A DNA stretch of 64,000 nucleotides from CAZLDI01 sp964558415. Its GTDB lineage: Bacteria; Chloroflexota; Dehalococcoidia; SM23-28-2; RBG-16-64-32. Shown here one piece after another: positions 24,799 to 32,585 of the stretch (position 1 is the first letter of the stretch; every line of letters starts with the position of its first letter). The DNA lies in contig CAZLDI010000001.1 in the NCBI GenBank assembly GCA_964558415.1, forward strand, positions 1-64,000. Direction: 5' to 3'. Position numbers and translations under genes: made by a program. Under the pieces are notes generated by a model that saw only the letters and a program-made list of their open reading frames with translations, ran no database searches and was not told where the DNA came from.

Positions 24799-25173
24799 CT
24801 ACTCCACAATGCTAAACGTCACTGTAGCCCTGAGTGAGCCGCCCTGGAAGGCGTCGTAGCGGCAAGTGCCGGGGTAGCCTGACGTGCGGGTGAACGACAC
24901 GTTGCCGTTGGCGTCCGGCCAGCGGTTGAACGAGCCTGCGCACGTCGTCGAGAACGCCACCCAGGAACCTGCCTTGAACCCGCTGCCACTGACGTTGTAC
25001 GTGGCGCCCCAGGCAGGGACCGGGTTTGGTGTCACCACCAGGCTGCCGGATGTCGCCGACCCACCCGGCTTTCCGCCACCACCACCCGGCTTGCCAGCCA
25101 GCGCCGGGCTCGCCGCGACTGCCAGGAACAACGCCGCGGCAACAACCAATGTCACCAGTAATCGACCCTTCAT
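24799..25173 (-). CDS. Secreted IPT/Ig-like protein, 124 residues
   Basis: Signal peptide (LLVTLVVAAALFLAVAASPALA), a Gly/Lys/Pro linker (GKPGGGGGKPGG), and one Ig-like domain (LVVTPNPVPAWGATYNVS, GSGFKAGSWVAF, GNVSFTRTS) with two cysteines. The ATG at 25173 has GGAGGT about 10 bases upstream. It is similar in layout to the gene at 23969-24379, so the pair arose by duplication. Role unknown. Confidence 0.75.
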   Translation of the reverse strand: MKGRLLVTLVVAAALFLAVAASPALAGKPGGGGGKPGGSATSGSLVVTPNPVPAWGATYNVSGSGFKAGSWVAFSTTCAGSFNRWPDANGNVSFTRTSGYPGTCRYDAFQGGSLRATVTFSIVE

Positions 25174-25482
25174 CGAATGACCTACCTCCACGAGTGTTTG
25201 CCGAATGCACGCCGACCCTCGGGGCGAAGGGCGGTCGAGCGCTCGACAGTTTATAGACGACTGGAGGGGGTCAGAGGTTACAGTTTAGATTCGACCGGCG
25301 TGGAGCCCCGTGGGTTCATTGCATACCCCCCCACCCTGTGTTACCATGCTTCCGTTTGAGAACCCAATAAGCGCCTGTCCGTGGTGGGCAGGTCCTTCCG
25401 TGGTTGTTCCCCGTCCTGCGGGGGAGGCCATTCGAGCAGCCGCCGGAGGCGGTTTCCGCCGACGGCTACAAAGGAGGGATCG
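25174..25482. other. Divergent promoter region with a structured speD leader
   Basis: 309 bases between the minus-strand secreted-protein gene and speD. It contains a hairpin CCCCG-TCCTG-CGGGG (about 25410-25424) and a two-part hairpin at 25438-25467 (AGCCG/CGGCT outer, GGCGG/CCGCC inner) ending just before the speD ribosome site. It could be a regulatory leader, but does not match a riboswitch class that I can name. Confidence 0.4.
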
Positions 25483-25854
25483 ATGCACGTCATCATCGAC
25501 GGCTACGGAGGTGATCCTAACCAGCTCGCCGACGAAAATGTCGTTAGCGTGATTTTGGATCAGTACCCAGAAATGATGGGGATGACCAAGATCACGCAAC
25601 CCAAGGTGCTACGGTATAAGGGCACCAAACCAGAGGACTGGGGCGTCTCCGGTTACGTGATGATCGCCGAGAGTCACATCTCGATGCACACGTTCCCGGA
25701 GCGCGGCCTTGTTTGGGCGGATATCTTCTCGTGCAAGGAGTTTGACGCCACGACGGTCCTCGATGACTTCAAGCGACGGTTCAGTCTCCGGGAGATGGAC
25801 GTGACGAGCCTGGAGCGCAACCTGGAACCGCTCGCCTTAGCTACCGCGCCATGA
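25483..25854 (+). CDS. speD: S-adenosylmethionine decarboxylase proenzyme
   Basis: 123 residues. Makes decarboxylated AdoMet, the aminopropyl donor for polyamines. The ESHISMHTFPE motif gives the self-cleavage site between Glu63 and Ser64 (Ser becomes the pyruvoyl group), with His69 and Cys84 (DIFSC) as the other processing/catalytic residues, as in the short bacterial class. AAGGAGG lies 6 bases before the ATG. The stop overlaps the next start (ATGA at 25851-25854). Confidence 0.95.
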   Translation: MHVIIDGYGGDPNQLADENVVSVILDQYPEMMGMTKITQPKVLRYKGTKPEDWGVSGYVMIAESHISMHTFPERGLVWADIFSCKEFDATTVLDDFKRRFSLREMDVTSLERNLEPLALATAP

Positions 25855-26981
25855 GCGCCCACCCCGGTCCGCCCGGCGGATGGGGCACGCACATCGACAA
25901 CCCTCACGAGGACCCGCCCGGCGCCGGCTCCCTGCGCCCGTTCACGGTCCGTGCAGGTGCCACAGCGTCTGACCTTGTCCAGCGCATGGGCGATACGGCC
26001 TTTCAGGCCCGCAACCTGGGCCAGGCCGCACGCATCTGGGAGGGCGCGTTACGGGACGAGGCAACGATCTTCTTCGGCCTGGCCGGTGCGATGGTGCCTG
26101 CGGGGATGCGCCCGCTGGTGGTGCACCTGATCGAGAACCGGATGGTGGACGTGATCGTCAGCACCGGAGCGAACCTGTACCACGACGTCTACGAGACGCT
26201 GGGCTTCCCGCATTCTCAGGGGGATCCCGAGGGGGATGACGTACGGCTCGCGAACCTGCGCGTCGTCCGCTTCTTCGACGTGCTGGCACCCGAGCATGAG
26301 TTTGCGGTGGGCGAGCGCTTCTGCTCGGAGTTCTCGCTGACGCTTGAGGAAGATCGCCCATACACCACGCGCGAATACTTCTACCTGCTCGGGAAGACGC
26401 TGGCGCCGGTAGCCAAGGAGGAGGGCATCCTGACGGCGGCGGCGAAGCACGGCGTCCCCATATTCTGCGCCGCGGTGGGTGACAGCGTACACGGTCTGGC
26501 GATCGCTGAGGGGCGGTTGCGCACCGGTAAGCGCATCCTGTTCGACATCGTCGGCGATCTGCTCGAGATGGCCCACCTTTCGCTCACGGCCAACAAGAGC
26601 GCGGTGATCTACGTGGGCGGTGGGACGCCGAAGAACTATATCCAGCAGTGCGGCGTCGCCGGCTATCTGTTCGGTCGCCAGCGGCCCGGGCACAGTTATG
26701 GTATTCAGATCACGATGGACCAGCCGCAGTGGGGCGGCCTCTCCGGCTGCACGTTCGATGAGGCCGTGTCCTGGCGCAAGATCGACCCGAACGCTCAGTC
26801 AATCACGCTCTACGCTGAGGCGACGATTGCGCTGCCACTCATCGTGAGCGCGCTGGCTGAGAGCGCGAAGGACGCAATTGAGAGCCGAAAGCGGCCGGAG
26901 CTCGACTGGGACTGGCAGAGGAAGGGTACTCGAGCCGAGCGGGCGGTGATTCAACCGAGACCGGAAGGAGCGGCGAAATGA
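25851..26981 (+). CDS. Deoxyhypusine synthase-like polyamine synthase
   Basis: 376 residues of the DHS family. Bacteria lack eIF5A, so such proteins act in polyamine metabolism, for example as homospermidine synthase, using NAD. Seen: STGANLYHD, FCAAVGDSVHG, YVGGGTPKNYIQQ, and the region around the active-site Lys of DHS, DEAVSWRKI. The arrangement next to speD and an arginase-family gene suggests aminopropyl or aminobutyl transfer in polyamine synthesis, but the exact substrate (putrescine or agmatine) is not deducible. Translationally coupled to speD and to the next gene. Confidence 0.88.
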   Translation: MSAHPGPPGGWGTHIDNPHEDPPGAGSLRPFTVRAGATASDLVQRMGDTAFQARNLGQAARIWEGALRDEATIFFGLAGAMVPAGMRPLVVHLIENRMVDVIVSTGANLYHDVYETLGFPHSQGDPEGDDVRLANLRVVRFFDVLAPEHEFAVGERFCSEFSLTLEEDRPYTTREYFYLLGKTLAPVAKEEGILTAAAKHGVPIFCAAVGDSVHGLAIAEGRLRTGKRILFDIVGDLLEMAHLSLTANKSAVIYVGGGTPKNYIQQCGVAGYLFGRQRPGHSYGIQITMDQPQWGGLSGCTFDEAVSWRKIDPNAQSITLYAEATIALPLIVSALAESAKDAIESRKRPELDWDWQRKGTRAERAVIQPRPEGAAK

Positions 26982-27355
26982 CGGCAGATGCTGTGGAAAC
27001 GGTCAGGCACTTCTGTGATGCGTTCGGGCGCAGAGACCCGGACGAGATCCTGGAGTTTTTCACGGAGGACGCCGTCTATCACAACATGCCGATGCCGCCC
27101 GTGAGGGGCAAAGTCGCGATAAGGTCCGTCCTGGAGATGTTCCTGAGGCCAGCGTCTTCGGTGGAGTTCGTCATTCTGAATGTCGCCGCCAGCGGAGAAA
27201 CCGTGCTCACGGAGCGGATCGACAAGTTTGAGATCGCCGGCAAGAACGTGGAGCTTCCTGTCGCGGGGACGTTCGAGCTACGCGACGGCAAGATCGGCGC
27301 ATGGCGGGACTACTTCGACATGGCTGCCTGGACGCGGCAGACCTCCAATCCCTGA
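26978..27355 (+). CDS. SnoaL / limonene-1,2-epoxide hydrolase-like protein
   Basis: 125 residues of the NTF2-like cone fold: VRHFCDAFGRRDPDEILEFFTEDAVYHNMP, VLTERIDKFEI, AGTFELRDGKIGAWRDYFD. The Asp-Arg-Asp triad of limonene epoxide hydrolase is plausible (ERID, WRDYFD). Role within the polyamine operon is unclear, and this may be a hitch-hiking gene. It overlaps the previous gene by ATGA. Confidence 0.75.
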   Translation: MTADAVETVRHFCDAFGRRDPDEILEFFTEDAVYHNMPMPPVRGKVAIRSVLEMFLRPASSVEFVILNVAASGETVLTERIDKFEIAGKNVELPVAGTFELRDGKIGAWRDYFDMAAWTRQTSNP

Positions 27356-27384
27356 AGCAGCTCGCTAGTTGGCGGAATCGCCCG

Positions 27385-28659
27385 TCAGATGAAGTAGTTG
27401 GCGCAGGCTTCGTCGATGGTCTCGTTGGTCAGAGCTCGCGGCCTGTCCTGGTAACGTGCGGCGGCCGCGATAGCCTCGACGATGTCGCGGGGCTGGCAGC
27501 CGCGCATCTGGCGGGCGCCATCGGCAAGATAGGTGCCGATCAGGTATCTCGCAGCGCTATCGTCATAGGGGATCTCATTGCGCTCGCATTCACGGCGCAG
27601 GATCTCTTCGAACAGCTCGGTCGTCGGGCTGGGGATCTCCACCTTGTAGCGGATGCGCCGGAGGAAGCCTTCGTCGGCAAGATCGGCGGGCTGTCTGTTC
27701 GTCACGAAAAGCGGGATGACGTCGAAGGGGACCTGAAAGCGCGCTCCATTGCGGAGGGAGAGGTTATCGACGCCCTTCTCCAGGGGCACGATCCAGCGGT
27801 TGAGGAGATAAGCCGCGTCGAGGTGCTGGCGACCGAAGTCGTCGATGATCAGGATCCCACCGTTGGCCTTCATCTGAATGGGCGCCTCGTAGGTCCTCTG
27901 CGTGTCGTCGAGGATTAGTTCTAGGTGATTGGGTGCCAGCTCACCGGCGGCGAGGATTACCGGGCGCTTGACGACGAGCCAGCGCCGGTCCACCATGCGG
28001 CCGCCGGAGTTCCGTTTGGGCTGGTCCGTGACCACCTCGTGGGAACTGGGGTCGTAGACCTGGATAACCTGGTGCATTGCCTCGACGGCGTAGGGGATCA
28101 GAATCTCGCCGGGCAGGGCATGGCGCAGGCCCTCGGCGGCGGTGCTCTTGCCGTTTCCGGAGGCGCCGTAGATGAGTGTGGCGCGACGCGAGCTAATCGC
28201 CTGCCCGATCAGGTCGATGGTGCGTTGCGACAACACCAGGTTGGACAAGCTCTCTTCAATGCCGTCTCGCGTGATATCGACGCTGGTCACGGACTGGCGG
28301 CGTACCTGCTCGAAGTAGACGGACAGCGGCACGGGGGCCGGGCCGACGTAGCCGCTCATCGCGAGCGCGGCCGTGGCACGCTCCAGGCCGGCGACGGACA
28401 GGGTGTACTGGAAGGTGGCGGCGGAAAGGCCACTGCCGCCCGTGACCTCGCAGAGGCGCTGCTTTCGCAGGAAGTCCAGCACGTCACCAACGACGTTGAG
28501 GGGGAGCAGGAGGCGCTCCACCAGTTGGGCGCCGGATACGTTTCCGCCGAAGTACAAGACCTTCAGAGTGAGATCGGCGAGGAAGCCTGGGTCCAGCCCC
28601 GTCTCTTCGACGGAGGCCGGCGCGATGGGCTGCTCGAGTTGAGCTTGTTGGACTTGCAA
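27385..28659 (-). CDS. AAA+ ATPase of unknown function
   Basis: 424 residues. The N-terminal part (about 1-140) is helical and unassigned. The ATPase has Walker A GASGNGKST (about residues 165-173), Walker B GGILIIDDFGRQ, sensor-1 FVTNRQ and an Arg-rich FLRRIRYKVE. The C-terminal lid contains RGCQPRDIVEAI. It resembles MoxR/DnaC-like ATPases of Chloroflexota. It runs opposite to the flanking polyamine genes. The start at 28659 is TTG, with GGGAG about 9 bases upstream. Confidence 0.78.
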   Translation of the reverse strand: MQVQQAQLEQPIAPASVEETGLDPGFLADLTLKVLYFGGNVSGAQLVERLLLPLNVVGDVLDFLRKQRLCEVTGGSGLSAATFQYTLSVAGLERATAALAMSGYVGPAPVPLSVYFEQVRRQSVTSVDITRDGIEESLSNLVLSQRTIDLIGQAISSRRATLIYGASGNGKSTAAEGLRHALPGEILIPYAVEAMHQVIQVYDPSSHEVVTDQPKRNSGGRMVDRRWLVVKRPVILAAGELAPNHLELILDDTQRTYEAPIQMKANGGILIIDDFGRQHLDAAYLLNRWIVPLEKGVDNLSLRNGARFQVPFDVIPLFVTNRQPADLADEGFLRRIRYKVEIPSPTTELFEEILRRECERNEIPYDDSAARYLIGTYLADGARQMRGCQPRDIVEAIAAAARYQDRPRALTNETIDEACANYFI

Positions 28660-28761
28660 GGGCTGAACTCCCGTCCCTGTTTTTCTTTACGCTCCTTCTG
28701 ATTATGGGATAAGGGAGGGCCACAGAGAACTGGCGCACGGGAAACACGAAAGATAAACTGA

Positions 28762-29676
28762 GTGAACAGTTCCGCCGCCGCGCCCATCCTTGACGTTATG
28801 GACGATCGATTTTCTCCGCCGAAGAACTTCGCCTGGCTGCCGCCAGAGCACAGCCATTACGATCGCTCGCGTGTCGTCGTGCTGCCGGTGCCGTATGATT
28901 CCACGGCGTCCGGCTGGGTGGGCTCGCGAGAAGGGCCTGCGGCGATCATCGAAGCCTCAGGCAACATGGAGCTCTACGACATCGGCATCGACTGCGAGCC
29001 GTATCTCGCCGGCATCCACACTTTGCCGGAGGTCGCGCTCCACAGCGCCGGCCCCGAGGCGATGGTGGACCGGATCGAGCAGATCGTCGGGGACCTGGTG
29101 GGCGACCGGAAATTCGTCGTCACATTGGGCGGCGAACACACGGTCGCGGTTGGCGCGGTGCGGGCGTATGCGAAGCGAACGGCCAACCTGTCGGTGCTGG
29201 CCTTCGACGCCAACGCCGACATGCGTGATTCCTACCTGGATTCGCCGTACAGTCACGCCTGCACGCTCAGGCGCATCAGCGAGGCGGTGGGAACGGACCG
29301 TGTGGTGCAGGTAGGGCTGCGCAGCGCCGAGCGGGAGGAGCACGACTACATCCGCGAGAAGGGGATGCGCTTCTACGGCCCGCGCGAGTTCCGCGCTCTG
29401 GGCCCGGAAGGCGTCGCGGCGCTCCTGACAGAGGACGTGTACATCACCTTCGACCTGGACGCCTTCGATTCGTCCGTCGTCTCGGCGCTGGGGACGCCGG
29501 AGCCGGGCGGCCTGCAGTGGGACGAGGTGAGCGACCTGCTGGAGACAGTCGCGCATCAGAGGCGCATCGTGGGGTTCGACGTGACGGAGCTCGCGCCGTC
29601 GCTGGGGCCGCGGGCGAACGCGCAGCTTGCGGCGAAGCTGGCGTACAGGATTATCGGGCTGGCGGTGCGGGAGTAG
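28762..29676 (+). CDS. Arginase-family hydrolase (agmatinase-like) with altered metal site
   Basis: 304 residues, ureohydrolase fold. Seen: GGEHTV (first metal His), FDANADMRDSY where the family has DAHxD, SHACTLRR, FDLDAFD, GTPEPGGL and the substrate Glu of DVTELAP. The Mn-binding His of DAHxD is Asn here (AAC at about 29213-29215); all other ligands are kept. It would be expected to release urea from agmatine, aminopropylagmatine or guanidino substrate, though the substitution may weaken it. The GTG at 28762 was chosen; an ATG at 28798 is possible. Confidence 0.82.
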   Translation: MNSSAAAPILDVMDDRFSPPKNFAWLPPEHSHYDRSRVVVLPVPYDSTASGWVGSREGPAAIIEASGNMELYDIGIDCEPYLAGIHTLPEVALHSAGPEAMVDRIEQIVGDLVGDRKFVVTLGGEHTVAVGAVRAYAKRTANLSVLAFDANADMRDSYLDSPYSHACTLRRISEAVGTDRVVQVGLRSAEREEHDYIREKGMRFYGPREFRALGPEGVAALLTEDVYITFDLDAFDSSVVSALGTPEPGGLQWDEVSDLLETVAHQRRIVGFDVTELAPSLGPRANAQLAAKLAYRIIGLAVRE

Positions 29677-29923
29677 GGGGGAGGCGCGGGAGCGTTCGGC
29701 TAACGTAGTCGACGATAGTTGCCGCGTTGTCGTCGACGAACTCGATCAACCCCTCGTCACGAGGGTGCTGAAGAACCTGGCGCAACTTGGCGCGCACGTG
29801 GTGATTGCTGGGGAATAGCTTCGAGAAATGGCTCTCCAGAGCGTAGACTTGATCGAGACTAAACGCTTTCCCGACACTCCAGCGTTTCTCGATAACGTCC
29901 CTGACAGACTCGTCCCAGGTCAT
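29651..29923 (-). CDS. Small winged-helix protein (DpnI C-terminal/Dam-replacing-like)
   Basis: 90 residues. Pattern SVGKAFSLDQVYALESHFSKLFPSN, then HVRAKLRQVLQHPRDEGLIEFVDD, resembling the winged helix at the C-terminus of DpnI and Dam-replacing proteins, which binds DNA. The nuclease domain is absent, so it is either a stand-alone binding domain or a remnant. GGAGG lies 6 bases before the ATG at 29923, which supports real translation. Its 3' end overlaps the end of the hydrolase on the other strand by 26 bases. Confidence 0.65.
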   Translation of the reverse strand: MTWDESVRDVIEKRWSVGKAFSLDQVYALESHFSKLFPSNHHVRAKLRQVLQHPRDEGLIEFVDDNAATIVDYVSRTLPRLPPTPAPPAR

Positions 29924-29975
29924 TAGCGGCCTCCAGAAATCACGAATGCTTGTTCGGCCTGCAATCGCCGACTCA

Positions 29976-30842
29976 TCACCCCACCGCCTTAATATCCGGG
30001 TGTTCCTTCAGACGCTTTTCGATCTGGTCGCGGGTGGGGATGGCGGCGATGCCCTCGCCTTCGACGGCGAAGGAGGCGGCGCAGGCGGCGAAGCGGGTGG
30101 CCTTCCAGACATCTCCGCTCTCCTTCAGGCGAATCAGAAAGGCAGCGGCGAAGACGTCGCCCGCGCCGGTGGGGTCGACGGCGTTCGCGGGGAAGGCTTC
30201 GATGTGGCGCCACTCGCCGCGGTAGCAGACGTCCGCGCCGCCGTAGCCGCGAGTAAAGGCGATGATCTGGACCATGTCCGACCAGTAGCTCAGCGCCGGG
30301 GCGGCCTCGCCTGCCGGGATGTCTTCGTCAGAGAGGAACAGGGCCCGCGCCTCGCGAAGGAGGGGCCGCGCGTCCCACTCCACGGGCGCCAGGTGTCGCA
30401 CTGAACCATCTTCTTCGATCCGGCGTAACCAACCCTGGGCGCCGATTCCCAGCAGGGCGCCGGGAAAGCAGTGCGCGAGTGAGTCATCTATCTCGCCGAC
30501 GACGGGACCGAGGAGGACGATGGGGGTGTGGCGCCAGGAGGAAGGAAGGTGAAGTTCGCTCAGGGGCACAGCCAGCTGGGGCACGGTCTGACGTCGCCGG
30601 TCACCCTCGTAGACGTTGCGTATCTGGGTGGCCCGATCGCTGGGGATCACGCGGCATTCAACGCCTGGCAGCAGTTCCCGGAGGTCCTCGGAGAACGACG
30701 TGAGCACGGCCGTACGCAGTCCGAGCTTGCGGGCGAGCAGGGAGGCGTAGGCCGCCGCGCCGCCCAACCGCCACCCGGCCGGATCCGACTGCGGAAGCAG
30801 GTCCTGGACGGCGTGGCCGACAACCAGGAACTGTGGGTGCAT
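29976..30842 (-). CDS. PfkB-family sugar kinase
   Basis: 288 residues of the ribokinase/PfkB fold. N-terminal VVGHAVQDLLP and GGAAAYASLLARKLG, the signature DPTGAGDVFAAAFLIRL (about residues 230-246) with the catalytic Asp in GAGD. The substrate cannot be determined; nucleoside, ribose or adenosine-like are possible. It follows jag by 8 bases on the same strand. Confidence 0.83.
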   Translation of the reverse strand: MHPQFLVVGHAVQDLLPQSDPAGWRLGGAAAYASLLARKLGLRTAVLTSFSEDLRELLPGVECRVIPSDRATQIRNVYEGDRRRQTVPQLAVPLSELHLPSSWRHTPIVLLGPVVGEIDDSLAHCFPGALLGIGAQGWLRRIEEDGSVRHLAPVEWDARPLLREARALFLSDEDIPAGEAAPALSYWSDMVQIIAFTRGYGGADVCYRGEWRHIEAFPANAVDPTGAGDVFAAAFLIRLKESGDVWKATRFAACAASFAVEGEGIAAIPTRDQIEKRLKEHPDIKAVG

Positions 30843-30850
30843 GGCGTGCG

Positions 30851-31621
30851 CTAGTAGCGGCGCCCGTATTCGCGGTCGTCGGAGTGCTGTCCTCCGCCGC
30901 GGGGCCTGATCACGATCTTCCGGTCTTCTCCGTAGCCAACCGAGTTCGTCATCACGTTCGGGTCGTCTGCCAAAGCGATGTGGATGATGCGCCGTTCCGA
31001 TGCCGGCATTGGCTCAAGGGTCACGGGGCGCCGCGAGCGGCGCACGCGGTCAGCCATCCGGCCGGCCAGCCCCTGCAGCGTCGCCTCTCGCCGCCGGTGA
31101 TACCCCTCAACATCCACGGTCACGAGAACGCGGCTTTGCAGCTTGCGTGTCACGAGCACGTTCACGAGATACTGAAGGGCCACGAGCGAGCTGCCGCGGC
31201 GTCCGATGAGGAGGCCCAGGTCCTCGCCCTCGATGTCCAGCACGGCGGTGGCGCGCCCGAGGCCGTCGGCCGGGGTCTCCGGCGCGCGAACGGTGACCTG
31301 CGCAGAGACGTCCATGAGTTGCAGCAGCTCAGTGAGGAACTCCTCCGCGGCCCGGACTTCGTCCGAATCGAGGTCCTTGACCTCGACGCCACTATCGAAC
31401 ATCTCCGGCGGGCCTTCGTCCTCTTCGCGCGGCGGCCGCGCGTCCACGCCTTCGAGCGCGGCGACGCGCACCCGCGCCGGCTCTCCGCCCAGGCCAAACA
31501 GCCCGGGCTTGCCGGGCGTCAGTATCTCGATATCGACCTGGCTGCGCTTTAGGCCCAGCTCTTCCAGGGCGATATCGATCGCCTCATCGACGGTCTTTCC
31601 GCTTACCTCTACGCTTTCCAT
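30851..31621 (-). CDS. jag: Jag/KhpB RNA-binding protein
   Basis: 256 residues. Jag N-terminal domain (VEVSGKTVDEAIDIALEELG, PGLFGLGGEPARVRV), an acidic linker, a KH domain (VLDIEGEDLGLLIGRRGSSL), and an R3H domain at the end. Typical partner of yidC in the ribosome/secretion cluster. The ATG at 31621 lies inside the end of yidC (38-base overlap) and has GAGGGAG upstream. Confidence 0.94.
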   Translation of the reverse strand: MESVEVSGKTVDEAIDIALEELGLKRSQVDIEILTPGKPGLFGLGGEPARVRVAALEGVDARPPREEDEGPPEMFDSGVEVKDLDSDEVRAAEEFLTELLQLMDVSAQVTVRAPETPADGLGRATAVLDIEGEDLGLLIGRRGSSLVALQYLVNVLVTRKLQSRVLVTVDVEGYHRRREATLQGLAGRMADRVRRSRRPVTLEPMPASERRIIHIALADDPNVMTNSVGYGEDRKIVIRPRGGGQHSDDREYGRRY

Positions 31622-32585
31622 AGCGCTCCCTCACTCGAACTTTCTTGACCGGAGCCACGCCGTCATCAGAGTTGGACTGCTCCGAGTCATCCTCCTTCTT
31701 CTTGTCCTCTTGGGCTTTGGCGGCTGGCGCCGGGGCCGGGGGTGGCAGCGGCAAGAGGATGTGTTTAAGGTCGAACGATCTCCCGTATACACGATAACTG
31801 ACGAAGAGGCTAAAGACGTTTGTTGCCACCCAGTAGACGCCGACGCCGCTGGGAAGCGATAGCGTAATCCAGAACAACATGAGCGGCATCATCCAGGTCA
31901 TCATCTGCTGTTGTTGCTGCACCTGGGGGTTCGCGTTGGGTGTGACACTTACACGCTGCTGGACGTACGTCGAGAGCCCAACGAGCAGGGGTAGGACGTA
32001 CGTGGAGTCCGCCGCGCCCAGGTTGAGCCACAGGAAGTGCTGCTCCAGAGGTATCGTGTCCCGGAGAAAGCTGATCGGGTACAGATGCTCGGAAAGCCCG
32101 ATCAGACTCTCCGGGCTGCCTCCCACCGTAAACGACAGAGCTCTGTACAGCGCAAAGAACACGCCGAACTGGATGATCGTGGGGACGAGGCAGCCCAGCG
32201 GGTTGATGTTGTACTCGCGGTAGAGCTTCAGCATCTCTTCCTGGCGGCGCCGCGGGTCCTTGTACTTCTTGTTGAGCTCTTGCATCTGGGGTTGTGCGGC
32301 CTGCATGTTCTTGATGGACTGGTACTGTCGCACCGTGAAAGGTAGGGTGGCCAGACGCAGGAGCAGCGTGAACAGCAGGATCGCCAGGCCGAACTGTCCG
32401 AAGACGACGATGTCCAACAAGATCAGGGCGTTAATTAACGGGTTGATGAGCAGAATACTCCAGGCCCGCCCTGTAGATAGCTCTACAATGACAAGCGTCG
32501 CGACGAGGACGGCCACGAAGAGCATGGGCGCGGAGTTGCGCGGGCGGGCGGGCAGAGCAGCGGGGGCGGCGGGCCGGCGGCTCAA
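31584..32585 (-). CDS. yidC: Membrane protein insertase YidC
   Basis: 333 residues. Inserts proteins into the inner membrane. First hydrophobic segment MLFVAVLVATLVIVELSTG, conserved core FGQFGLAILLFTLLLRLATLPFT, QYQSIKNMQAAQPQMQELN, CLVPTIIQFGVFFALYRAL, ending in a basic Lys/Arg tail preceded by Pro/Ala. It lacks the large periplasmic domain, as in Gram-positive type YidC. The TTG at 32585 is chosen because GAGGTG lies five bases upstream and TTGA overlaps the previous stop; GTG at 32603 and ATG at 32525 are alternatives. Confidence 0.93.
   Translation of the reverse strand: MSRRPAAPAALPARPRNSAPMLFVAVLVATLVIVELSTGRAWSILLINPLINALILLDIVVFGQFGLAILLFTLLLRLATLPFTVRQYQSIKNMQAAQPQMQELNKKYKDPRRRQEEMLKLYREYNINPLGCLVPTIIQFGVFFALYRALSFTVGGSPESLIGLSEHLYPISFLRDTIPLEQHFLWLNLGAADSTYVLPLLVGLSTYVQQRVSVTPNANPQVQQQQQMMTWMMPLMLFWITLSLPSGVGVYWVATNVFSLFVSYRVYGRSFDLKHILLPLPPPAPAPAAKAQEDKKKEDDSEQSNSDDGVAPVKKVRVRERYGKRRGKRKDRR

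Noticed and set aside
24550..24837. Plus-strand 95-residue frame in the intergenic region
   Set aside because: Reads through the 16-bp terminator hairpin and has no ribosome site or family features.
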